A DNA stretch of 64,000 nucleotides from Deltaproteobacteria bacterium. GTDB taxonomy: Bacteria; Desulfobacterota; Binatia; HRBIN30; CADEER01. The notes below the pieces were generated by a model, which did not search any database, was not told the origin of the DNA, and saw only the letters and a program-made list of their open reading frames with translations. The position numbers and the translations under genes were made by a program. Shown here piece by piece: positions 27,732 to 36,029 of the stretch (position 1 is the first letter of the stretch; every line of letters starts with the position of its first letter). Where the stretch lies: contig JAJCZJ010000002.1 in the NCBI GenBank assembly GCA_029262455.1, forward strand, positions 1 through 64,000. The letters run 5' to 3'.

Positions 27732-28035
27732 CCTCCAGGTGTGCCGAAAAAATCTGGTTGACGATGAAGGGGATGTCATACTGCGCCGCTTCGCCTTCTT
27801 GAACGAGAGCCACTAAGTCGGCAACGTTGGTACGACCGTCTCCATTCACATCGCCAAGGGGGCCAGGCGACTGCAGCAAACCGACGTAGAACAAAGACCC
27901 TGCCCGCACGACCGTCGTCGCCTCGACCATGAACTCACGCCGCGAGAGTTCCGCGGGACCAGCCTCCGGAGCACCCTCCGGACCACCCTCCGGAGCATTT
28001 GGGCCACCCTTCTTCTTCGACCCGCCACCTGACAT
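27703..28035 (-). CDS. Small protein with SRREF motif, dockerin-like loop and aromatic tail
   Basis: A 110-residue protein. The N-terminus is Gly/Lys and then Pro/Glu/Gly-rich (GGPEGAPEAGPAE, from a 12-bp DNA repeat). Then comes SRREFMVEATTVV, which resembles a twin-arginine export motif but is followed by only a weak hydrophobic stretch (AGSLFYVGLL). A cysteine-free dockerin-like unit (LGDVNGDGRTNVADLVALVQ) follows. The protein ends in GDYYAYYF, an unusual aromatic tail. Its 3' end overlaps the glycosyltransferase start, so the two are coupled and this protein could be the acceptor (inference). It has no clear Shine-Dalgarno and no family I recognise. Confidence 0.6.
   Translation of the reverse strand: MSGGGSKKKGGPNAPEGGPEGAPEAGPAELSRREFMVEATTVVRAGSLFYVGLLQSPGPLGDVNGDGRTNVADLVALVQEGEAAQYDIPFIVNQIFSAHLEDGDYYAYYF
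27963..27998 (-). repeat. 12-bp tandem repeat encoding Pro-Glu-Gly units
   Basis: Three units of the form cctccggagcac lie side by side (27963, 27975, 27987), with two substitutions among them. They encode the PEGGPEGAPEAG stretch of the small dockerin-like protein. Confidence 0.8.
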
Positions 28036-28411
28036 GGACGGGGCTTACCAAACGCTAAACCATTCATCAACCAAGAGTGCCTTCGGATCTTAGCTTTCTG
28101 GGTTGCCTAGGCTAGGTCTCGATCGATGCTACTGGTCGCTTCACTCAATGAACCTCAGCCAGGTCCTAATCCGAGAAGCGGCACTCTCTACGGAGGCGAG
28201 CCACTCGACACCAAGACGGCGCTCCGGTTCACAACCGGAACCGCCGATCCGTCGCGTGCTGCCGAAGCGCATCCCGAGCCATTTCGAAGCCGATGGATAC
28301 TATCCCGCAACGCTGGAGTTCGCATCAACCGACCTGGGGCACTTGACCATGGGGATTCAGGGAGATGACAACCTGCTGCGCATTCCACTGCTGCCGAGTC
28401 TGCTTGACGCC
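28036..28411. other. Intergenic stretch, no convincing gene
   Basis: These 376 bp lie between two minus-strand genes. A plus-strand frame crosses them (starting near 28103), but it continues as a shadow through the Asp-box gene and has no Shine-Dalgarno. The promoter of the small dockerin-like gene should be here. Confidence 0.4.
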
Positions 28412-31400
28412 TCAGCGGCCCGTCGCAGATTTAGACTCAGAGGTGGGGCCGAACCTCTGGCCAAAGATTCCGTCGGCGTCGCCGTCCTGATCCTCGCTCG
28501 ACCAGACCACCACGTAAGCTCCCGGTCCGGTCGAGGTCAGCGCCGCGCTGGCCTGCGCCTCTTCGGAAAACGTGTTGACGTGAAACTCCGATCCAACACG
28601 ATTGCCTTGGAGATCGAACGCATGACCATAGATACCTTCATCGTCACTGCCCTCGGGCAGCAGACCCCCGTCGGTCTCCCAAACAACGAAGAAACCTTCA
28701 GAACTCGCGGCAACCGACGACGCCGTGCGATACCCCAGGTCCTCTGAGTCGGCGCGAAACTCAGTGCCCAACGGAACACCCGAAGCAGCGAGGCGCCGAA
28801 CGAGAATCGCACTCCCCGCACTCGGCCCATCGGTCGAGGTACTCCATGTGGCAATGAAGCCTCCCCCGGGGGCCTTCACGATGACGGGTGAGCTGGCCAG
28901 ATCACCGGTCCCGCTCAACCGCACCGCCGATCCCAGGGCGACGCCATTAACATCATAGAGTCGGATTTCAATTACTCGAGCAACTTGGGCTCGATCCAGA
29001 TCCCTCTCCCAAACCACAGCGAAGGAGCCATCTTCCCCGACCGCAACATTCGGATACGCAACGGGCCCTTCGGCGGCTGAAGCGACCACGAATTCGGCTC
29101 CGACGAACCCCCGCTGGGTATCGATACGCCTACCGACCACTTGCTCGACGCCCTGCACCGTCGACGTCCAAACCACCACCAGCCTCCCGTCAGGCCAAGA
29201 GCCGACAGACGGTCCCGATTCGACAAAGAACCTCTCTACTCCTCGATGAACCTCGAACTCTTCGCCAATCGACGCACCGTCACTTCGGAACCTCTGCGCG
29301 GAGAGAAAGGTCGGCGTGGCGTCGGTTACCCACGCTACGGCAAAGCCGTTGTCGTAGTGCGCAATGTCCGGCTCTACCTGGTCGCCGATGGTGAAAGTGT
29401 TCGCCTGAAACTCGCTCCCGACTTCGCCGCCGTTTTGATCGAAGCGCTGCCCAAAGATGCCGGAACCATCGCCATCCTGGGAAGCCCCAGCGCGATAGAG
29501 GTTGTCCCATACAACAACGAACCCGCCGGCTGAATTGGAGGCAATCGCAGGGAAAGTCTGAAACCCTGTCGTATACGTATTCACCTGGAACTCACCGCCG
29601 ATCGCGGCAACCATCCTAGCCGCACCGGGGGTAGAAGTCGGAAAAGTCGAGGTCGGAGTTGACGTCGACGTTGCGGGAGTGATCGGCGTCGGAGTCCCCC
29701 CCGCCGCCGGGCAACCAGACAAGGCAGCATTGACCGCCCGAACCAGCTCGCTGATCGAAACAATGCCGTTTCCATTGACATCAAACGCCAAGCAGGCGTC
29801 GGCGGCAAACCGAAGTAAAGCAATATTGACGCCGCGGACCAACTCGGAAATCGAGACCATCCCGTTCCCGTCGCAATCGCCAGCACAGCTCGGAGTGGGC
29901 TGCTCCGTCACGGTTGCTGTAGCGGAGGAAGTTGCCTCCGGTGTCTCCGTCGGAGTTCGTGAGTCCGGCGTTGATACCGTCGGAGTATGAGAGGACGTGG
30001 GTGTTGCCGTGGGAAGCTGCGTCGGCTCGCGAGAAGCGGTCGGTGTCGATGCCGGCGTCATTACCGTGGAGGACGTCGCCGTGCTCGTGGCGGTAGAAGT
30101 CGCCAGCATCGTCGGGGTCGAAACGGGTGTGCCTGAAGCGCACAATCCGTCGCGACAGATTCCACCGCCGTCTGCGCAGGCTAGCCCCTCATTGACCGAT
30201 TGGAATCGACACGCGCCGGATCCAAGATCACAGGTATCGACGGTGCACTCGTTGCCATCATCACACACCAAATCATCGGCGCACACTTCGTCGAAGCTAT
30301 AGACACCCGAGACGAGTACGCCAGCGTAAGCCCGCCCAGGACGGGTCGGATCGAAAGCGATCGGCGAAACGACCGACGTTGGCAGCTCCAGGCCGGCGTT
30401 GAGCGGCGACCAAGTCTGGGCCGCGTCAGCGCTCATGAAGATCCCCGACCGATCGGTGCCGGCGAACATCCTCGCCGGGGCCGCCGGGTCGATCGAAAGA
30501 GAAGAAATGAAGCGAGTCGTCAATCCGGTTTCGGCCCGAGACCATGACGCGCCCCCGTCGCTACTCCTGAACAACCCCCCACCGAAGAATCCGCTCAAGC
30601 TACCGACATAGAGGGTTGTCGAAATCGTCGGATCGACCGCGATCGAGGTCACGAATGGATCCACTGGGTCCGAATCGATGCGAGTCCACGAGTTGCCGCC
30701 GTCCACCGTCCTGAACAAGCCGTCGCCACCGGTCCCTGCGTAGACCACGTCTCGAACGGAAGGGTCCGCGAACACAACATTGACCCGCCCCTCAGGCAGA
30801 CCGTTGTTCATCGCCAGCCAGCTCGCACCGGCGTCGACCGACTTGAAGACGTTGCCATCGTTTCTTGCCACGCCGCTGCCGGCGTACAGAGTATTCGAGT
30901 CGAACGGATCGATCGCGACCGACAAGATGGACAGTTGCGATATCCCCGAATTCACCGCATCCCAGGATCGACCTCCGTCATTGCTCTTGTGAATTCCCGT
31001 CGCGGTGCCTGCATAAACAGTGTCGGGTTCGTTCGGGTGAATTGCTAAGGACCGAACCCAGGAAAGCGACCCACTCCAAAACCAGCTCTCGCCCGCGTCG
31101 AGGCTCTTGAAAACGGCGCCAGGACTCGTGCCGGCGTACACCGTTGCGGAAGTCGTGGCGACCACCGCTAGCGCCGTAACATTTACAGCGCGCAGACCGG
31201 AGGCGGCGATACTCCAGGTATCGCCCCCATCCTCGGTCTTGAGAACCCCGATCGAAGTCGTCGCCAAATACACGATGTCCGGCACAAGCGGATTGATCGC
31301 GAATTCGCCAACGTTCTCAGGACCGAAACCCAAATCGACAGGGGTCCAGCTCGCCCCGTCTACACTCTTGAATGCGCCACCTTGAGTACCGGCGTACAAA

Positions 31401-32269
31401 ACTCCCGGACGCGAAGGGTCGACAATCAAACCTCGAACGAAAGTGTTCGTAAGGCCACTGTTGATCGGGGCCCATGTCGCGCCGCCGTCATCGCTCTTAT
31501 GAACGCCGGCAGCGGGAGAACCAGCGTAGAGGATCATCGGGGAGCTCGGGTCAACCACCAAGTGTTCGATCGACACGTCCGGCAGTCCCTGATCCGACGA
31601 AACCCAAGTAGCGCCCCCGTCGGCGCTCTTGAAGACACCTTCGCCTGCAGCGAACAGCACCGCGGCCGAGGAACCAGCCTGCATCGCCATCGCTGAAATG
31701 AATGCGCCACCCAGGCCATTGCTGACGGATCGCCAGAGAGCGCCAGAGTCATCGCTCTTATAAACACCGGAGAACGTCGCAGCATAGATTGTCGTCGGAG
31801 TTGCCGGATCAATCAGCAGGTCAAAAACCAACGCCGACGGAAGCCCCACACTCGACTCCGCCCAACTCGCCCCCTGGTCTGTACTCTTCCAGACCCCACC
31901 AAAAGACCCCAAGTACACATTCCGAGAGTCGCTCGGATCGACCTCGATCGTCTCGACATCGCGAAAGAGCTCCAGCTCGATCTCGGATTCAATCCATGAA
32001 GCGCCACCGTCGATGCTGCGAAACAACGCCCCAAACGAAACGCTCGCGTAAAGGTTGTCCGGATCCGTCGGATCGATCGCCAGCGCACCAACCCCGCCGC
32101 CATCAGGACCATTGGTCGACCAGACCCCGGGCGCAGCAGAGACGTTCGTCGCCGCAAAAAGAAGGGCAGAAACAAGCAAGAGAACAGCTAGGCGAAGCCT
32201 TTCGTCAAATGCGCAACAACAACGTCGATAGAATCGTATTCCGATCACGCTCGCCAGGACGCTACACAT
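28412..32269 (-). CDS. Exported Asp-box (BNR) propeller protein with dockerin-like module
   Basis: 1285 residues with an N-terminal signal peptide (RLAVLLLVSALLFAATNVSA) and a Shine-Dalgarno (TAGGAGT) before the ATG. Residues about 50-680 are a long series of Asp-box repeats (FRSIDGGASW, WKSTDQGASW, YKSDDSGALW and similar). Each alternates with DPSxPxxxYAG, as in the sortilin/Ycf48-type beta-propellers. A Cys-rich repeat follows (CDDGNECTVDTCDLGSG), then a Thr/Pro linker and a paired dockerin-like module (CAGDCDGNGMVSISELVRGV). The C-terminal ~370 residues repeat a pattern with GIFGQRFDQNG, VVWDN and FQVNTYTTG. It is not an obvious sialidase, as I see no RIP motif or catalytic set. It is probably a ligand-binding surface protein. 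Confidence 0.87.
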   Translation of the reverse strand: MCSVLASVIGIRFYRRCCCAFDERLRLAVLLLVSALLFAATNVSAAPGVWSTNGPDGGGVGALAIDPTDPDNLYASVSFGALFRSIDGGASWIESEIELELFRDVETIEVDPSDSRNVYLGSFGGVWKSTDQGASWAESSVGLPSALVFDLLIDPATPTTIYAATFSGVYKSDDSGALWRSVSNGLGGAFISAMAMQAGSSAAVLFAAGEGVFKSADGGATWVSSDQGLPDVSIEHLVVDPSSPMILYAGSPAAGVHKSDDGGATWAPINSGLTNTFVRGLIVDPSRPGVLYAGTQGGAFKSVDGASWTPVDLGFGPENVGEFAINPLVPDIVYLATTSIGVLKTEDGGDTWSIAASGLRAVNVTALAVVATTSATVYAGTSPGAVFKSLDAGESWFWSGSLSWVRSLAIHPNEPDTVYAGTATGIHKSNDGGRSWDAVNSGISQLSILSVAIDPFDSNTLYAGSGVARNDGNVFKSVDAGASWLAMNNGLPEGRVNVVFADPSVRDVVYAGTGGDGLFRTVDGGNSWTRIDSDPVDPFVTSIAVDPTISTTLYVGSLSGFFGGGLFRSSDGGASWSRAETGLTTRFISSLSIDPAAPARMFAGTDRSGIFMSADAAQTWSPLNAGLELPTSVVSPIAFDPTRPGRAYAGVLVSGVYSFDEVCADDLVCDDGNECTVDTCDLGSGACRFQSVNEGLACADGGGICRDGLCASGTPVSTPTMLATSTATSTATSSTVMTPASTPTASREPTQLPTATPTSSHTPTVSTPDSRTPTETPEATSSATATVTEQPTPSCAGDCDGNGMVSISELVRGVNIALLRFAADACLAFDVNGNGIVSISELVRAVNAALSGCPAAGGTPTPITPATSTSTPTSTFPTSTPGAARMVAAIGGEFQVNTYTTGFQTFPAIASNSAGGFVVVWDNLYRAGASQDGDGSGIFGQRFDQNGGEVGSEFQANTFTIGDQVEPDIAHYDNGFAVAWVTDATPTFLSAQRFRSDGASIGEEFEVHRGVERFFVESGPSVGSWPDGRLVVVWTSTVQGVEQVVGRRIDTQRGFVGAEFVVASAAEGPVAYPNVAVGEDGSFAVVWERDLDRAQVARVIEIRLYDVNGVALGSAVRLSGTGDLASSPVIVKAPGGGFIATWSTSTDGPSAGSAILVRRLAASGVPLGTEFRADSEDLGYRTASSVAASSEGFFVVWETDGGLLPEGSDDEGIYGHAFDLQGNRVGSEFHVNTFSEEAQASAALTSTGPGAYVVVWSSEDQDGDADGIFGQRFGPTSESKSATGR

Positions 32270-32539
32270 GGGTACTCCTATCCGTCAGTACTGCCACAGA
32301 CCGCATCCGCCTTAGCGCGCCCGTCCCGCATCGCACAAGCTCGACGACGCTTTGCGCTGGCAACACTCGAGCAACCACCCAAGTAGAGCTGCCGGAGCGA
32401 ATGGCCGGTAGGTCGGAATGAGCCGATGCGATGAGTATTCGAAAAGGTCGCTCAAGTCGCTGCCCTGGGTGAGTTCGGATCTACCAGAAAGACGCAGCCG
32501 GAGCCTCGCTGGGTGTGAAGCGGTCTCCTCTTGCAGTAT

Positions 32540-34369
32540 TCAGTCGCAGCCATCTAGCGCACTCCGAACCGCTCTAACGAGCTCTGCAACCGAGACGACT
32601 CGGTCTCCGTTCAGATCGCCTGGACACCCGTTCTGGCAACCCAGCGTCGGCAATTCAGACGGCGCGCCACTCGGCGAAGGAGTCGCGGTCTGAGTAGCTG
32701 TTGCGGTCGCCGTGGGAGGAACGCAATTGAACTCCATTTCATCGATGAGTCCATCGCAGTCGTTATCAATCGAGTCGCTACATGAGCCCTCGGCGTCAAG
32801 GCTTTCGACGCCATTCGGATTGGCCGTCGGCTCGTGATCCAGACAGTCAGTGTTGTCGGCCACATATCCCGCGTTGCATTCCGCCAACAGTGCAAATTTT
32901 CGTTCGTCCCCGAAGCCGTCCTCATCCGCATCGCGGTAGCACAGCGGCCGTTCCCACTCGGCCCCAGCAGACCCACCAGTAATTCCCATATCGTTGCGGG
33001 TGCTACCCAACCCAGGAGGAACTGAATCCTCGTACTCAGCCCCAGGATGGCCGGCATCTATCGACGGAGATGGCGGTAGAATTCTGAAGTGCGGGTCAAA
33101 GATCGGATTCTGCGAAATATTTCCGTCACCAGGGTAAATCTCGTGCTGTACGTTCGAATAGGAGATCGTAAGGTCTCCCCGAATCTCGTCATCCCCGCCG
33201 TCGTTTCCAAACAAGATCGAGTTGAGAATTCCGACCTCGCCGAGATGATTGTGTATTGCCGCGTCGACAGAGTTTTCTGCAAACGTGCTATTTACGACAG
33301 CCATCTGCCCCTCCGCGATGTAGACCGCGCTGCCCTCAAAGGTCCATCGTCTGTGCGCAGAAAGAAAATTCCCGTTAAACAGTCCGTTCTCGATACGGAG
33401 CGCACCCGACTGAAGGAAGACCGCACCACCCCTCGTGTAGCTACGGTCCGGCGTTTGACCATGCGCTGTCATGGAGCACGAGTTGTCACTGAACAAGCTC
33501 GCGACAATCTCGCAGCTCCCGTCACGAGTGTAGATCGCCCCTCCCGACGTGTGCCTGCCGGACGCCGTGAAGATAGTATAGGCGTTGGCCTGATTGCCTC
33601 TGAAAGTCGATCTGACGATCCTAGAATCGCCCGCGACCCAAATCGCTCCTCCCGCGGCGTTGTGCCCCCCGAAGTTGAAGTTAGCCCGATTTCCCTCGAA
33701 TGTGCTGTCTTCAACGACAAGGGCCGCTTCCCCAACAACACTCTGCACATGAATCGCTCCGCCATTGTTGTGCGCCAGGTTTCCGCGGAAGTGACATCGA
33801 GAAACGATCAGATCGGTGTCGGAAAGCTGGGCACGGATGGCTGCACCGAACGTGCCCCGATTGTTTTGAAAAATACCGTTGGAGAACGTGGGTGCCGTAC
33901 GTACAAGATCGAACGCCGACTCCGTGGCATCCTCGATCACGAACCACTCGAACACGCTACCAGGCGCAGCATCCTCGGCAAAGAATCCCCTCCATCCGTC
34001 CATGTTGTCGGCGGAGCTCCGAAACACGACGGGTTCCCCGCGGAGGCCGTTCACGCGAATGACGCCGTTGACCGTAACGCGGTACGGTCCAGTAAATTCA
34101 ACGACAACACCTTCTGTTATCGAGAGCTCAGCGACATCCAAGTCGCAAGTGACACTCACTGGCGAATCCTGAAGAGTCCATGCGGCCCCGACCACATCGC
34201 CACAAACGCTAAGAGCCCACGAGGCGCGAGCAGACATCAGCAAAACCGCGACCCAAAGCGTCGGCGAGAGGGACGAGGACTTCAACCGCGACCGATTCTT
34301 AGCCCCCCACTGTAGTGTCGCCCGTGTCACCCTCGAAGCGTACAATCTCCAACAGCTTGCATGACCCAT
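32540..34369 (-). CDS. Exported right-handed beta-helix protein with dockerin-like end
   Basis: 609 residues. The hydrophobic export signal is at about 35-52 (TLWVAVLLMSARASWA). The body (about 75-430) shows parallel beta-helix repeats with the usual asparagine ladder and left-right repeats (GGAIHVQSVVGEAALVVEDS, GGAIWVAGDSRIVRSTFRGN, GGAIYTRDGSCEIVASLFSD). Then come a calcium-binding-type motif (YRDADEDGFGDERKF), a putative metal-binding repeat (SCSDSIDNDCDGLIDEMEF), a Pro/Thr linker and one and a half dockerin-like units (CPGDLNGDRVVSVAELVRAV). Such helices often bind or cut polysaccharides, but no catalytic residues can be assigned. The ATG at 34369 has GGGGG upstream. Confidence 0.85.
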   Translation of the reverse strand: MGHASCWRLYASRVTRATLQWGAKNRSRLKSSSLSPTLWVAVLLMSARASWALSVCGDVVGAAWTLQDSPVSVTCDLDVAELSITEGVVVEFTGPYRVTVNGVIRVNGLRGEPVVFRSSADNMDGWRGFFAEDAAPGSVFEWFVIEDATESAFDLVRTAPTFSNGIFQNNRGTFGAAIRAQLSDTDLIVSRCHFRGNLAHNNGGAIHVQSVVGEAALVVEDSTFEGNRANFNFGGHNAAGGAIWVAGDSRIVRSTFRGNQANAYTIFTASGRHTSGGAIYTRDGSCEIVASLFSDNSCSMTAHGQTPDRSYTRGGAVFLQSGALRIENGLFNGNFLSAHRRWTFEGSAVYIAEGQMAVVNSTFAENSVDAAIHNHLGEVGILNSILFGNDGGDDEIRGDLTISYSNVQHEIYPGDGNISQNPIFDPHFRILPPSPSIDAGHPGAEYEDSVPPGLGSTRNDMGITGGSAGAEWERPLCYRDADEDGFGDERKFALLAECNAGYVADNTDCLDHEPTANPNGVESLDAEGSCSDSIDNDCDGLIDEMEFNCVPPTATATATQTATPSPSGAPSELPTLGCQNGCPGDLNGDRVVSVAELVRAVRSALDGCD

Positions 34370-34654
34370 TTAAGCCCCCATGTCGTTTGGCCAACAATCG
34401 TCGGCGTTCTCAATAATTGCACCGGGACGACCCTACCCGCTACGATTCGGGAATAACGAGGAAGAGCGACCCATAACCCCTGACCGAACGCCTAAGACGC
34501 GAATGCACGAAACGGCCAATTCACACTCGATCCCATCACGTGGCGAAACAAGGCTCTATGCAATTTTCGTTTTGTTCTACTGAAAGAAATTTCCTGTACA
34601 CGCTCTGCGACACCATCTTGCGTTACTGTCAATTGTCCTTCACATCTCACACCT

Positions 34655-35764
34655 ATGCCCGGGAAAAAGGTCACGGATATCGAGAACGTCCACAAGGCGG
34701 CTCTTCTCGCCAGCAGGGGCGAAACACCGCGCGACATCGCTGGAATTCTCAGGGTCAGCGAACCCACAGTATCTAGACTTCTCCGAGACGCCCGAGACAA
34801 GAAGGTGCTCACACTCGAATGCAACCTGCCCCCGTCAGAAATCCGGGCACTCGAGGTGTCACTACAACCAGAAAAACTCCGAAAGCACCTCGACCATATC
34901 GCCGGAACCAAGAAGCACCGCTTGAAGAACGTCAAGGTCGTCGACACTCTGCGATTGGACCGAACAATGCTCGGACAGGTTTTCGCAGCTGAGGTCGCCC
35001 GCTACTTACTGAATTACGTATTTCCAAAGTCGAAACAGCTTGGCGTCGCGTGGGGCGAGAACCTCTTCCGGATTAGCCAGGAGGTTCACCAACAGCTCAA
35101 AGGCTCCGACTTCCAAGAAAGACTCAACGTCTTTCCAGTAGTTGGAGACCCTCCGCAAGTTGGGCGCACGCCGGAGTGGAGCGCGTCGAATATCGCAGCA
35201 CTTCTCGATTCAGCATTCAACGGGAATCAAGTACACGAGAATTCCCTGACAGGAGTCGCCGCTTCTGTTCCGGAAGAGTACCTAGAAGAAGAGGTTAAGG
35301 CGATTTTCAAGTTCTTCCGAGAGATCGCACCGTACGACGAGGTGTTCGGCGGCAGGAAACCCGGACTTGTCGACCGCATCGACTGCTTCCTAACCGGAGT
35401 CGGCACGACCGCATCAAAAAATAACCCGCTCTTCGGTGCGAACAGCAAGGGCGCACTGCAGAAGTTTCTCAAGAGAACTACCTTCGGTAACATCGGCGGC
35501 ATTTTTCTCAAGCGACCAAATCTCTCTCCCAAGGACGCCTCACGCCTCGACGCGCTCGGAGAGCGATGGACCGGAATTCAGCTCAAGCACGTCGAGAAGC
35601 TGGCTCGGCGTTCCTCCGAAAAGAATCAACCGGGCGTTGTGGTGGTGGCAAACAGCGGAAAGCGAGAGGTTGTCGAGCAATGTGTCCGCCTGGGACTCAT
35701 CAACCAGCTGATCGCCAATACGACACTATCCGCCGAGATTCTCGCACCACGACCTCGCCGTTAA
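34655..35764 (+). CDS. SorC-family transcriptional regulator
   Basis: 369 residues. The N-terminal helix-turn-helix (about 13-48) reads LLASRGETPRDIAGILRVSE followed by PTVSRLLRDARDKKVL, the pattern typical of SorC/DeoR-type regulators. The remaining ~270 residues match the sugar-phosphate-binding SorC domain: GVAWGENL at about 130-137, LNVFPVVGD, FLTGVGT and a long C-terminal helix. It is longer than the usual ~320 residues because of inserts around 195-220. These proteins are effector-responsive repressors or activators of sugar catabolism. There is no sugar operon nearby. The region upstream is shared divergently with the beta-helix gene at 34369, a possible target (inference). Confidence 0.88.
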   Translation: MPGKKVTDIENVHKAALLASRGETPRDIAGILRVSEPTVSRLLRDARDKKVLTLECNLPPSEIRALEVSLQPEKLRKHLDHIAGTKKHRLKNVKVVDTLRLDRTMLGQVFAAEVARYLLNYVFPKSKQLGVAWGENLFRISQEVHQQLKGSDFQERLNVFPVVGDPPQVGRTPEWSASNIAALLDSAFNGNQVHENSLTGVAASVPEEYLEEEVKAIFKFFREIAPYDEVFGGRKPGLVDRIDCFLTGVGTTASKNNPLFGANSKGALQKFLKRTTFGNIGGIFLKRPNLSPKDASRLDALGERWTGIQLKHVEKLARRSSEKNQPGVVVVANSGKREVVEQCVRLGLINQLIANTTLSAEILAPRPRR

Positions 35765-35890
35765 AATATCGCAACCTTCGGCAATCCCGTGCGTCCGCCG
35801 AGCGGCTGACACGTGTCCCCCGAAGGCCGAGTTTCAGTGCTGCGTGAAAGAACATGGGCTTAGCGGGGAACACTCAAACCCACCCAAATA

Positions 35891-35912
35891 GGCTGCGGAA
35901 CAGCCAGGTTTT
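35891..35912. terminator. Weak hairpin between convergent genes
   Basis: A 5-bp stem (ggctg / cagcc) around the loop cggaa, followed by aggttttc, lies 127 bp after the SorC gene and 118 bp before the end of the minus-strand LamG gene. The stem is short, so termination is only a possibility. Confidence 0.3.
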
Positions 35913-36029
35913 CTGGAAACATTGGCCTGGGCCTCTTCCACCACTGTGTTTACTCGGAACTCTGTACCCAACCCGGTTTCACCGCAGTAACCAACCAACG
36001 TAAGGCGTCCTCGACCACACTCCGCAAAT

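Noticed and set aside
28103-28747. 214-codon plus-strand frame
   Set aside because: Its second half is antisense to the Asp-box gene and its first half has no family pattern or Shine-Dalgarno.
28412-32269. Sialidase call for the Asp-box protein
   Set aside because: Asp-boxes alone do not indicate sialidase; no RIP motif or catalytic Arg/Tyr/Glu set could be placed.
33089-34315. 408-codon plus-strand frame opposite the beta-helix gene
   Set aside because: Antisense shadow; the minus-strand frame shows beta-helix repeats, an export signal and a dockerin-like end.
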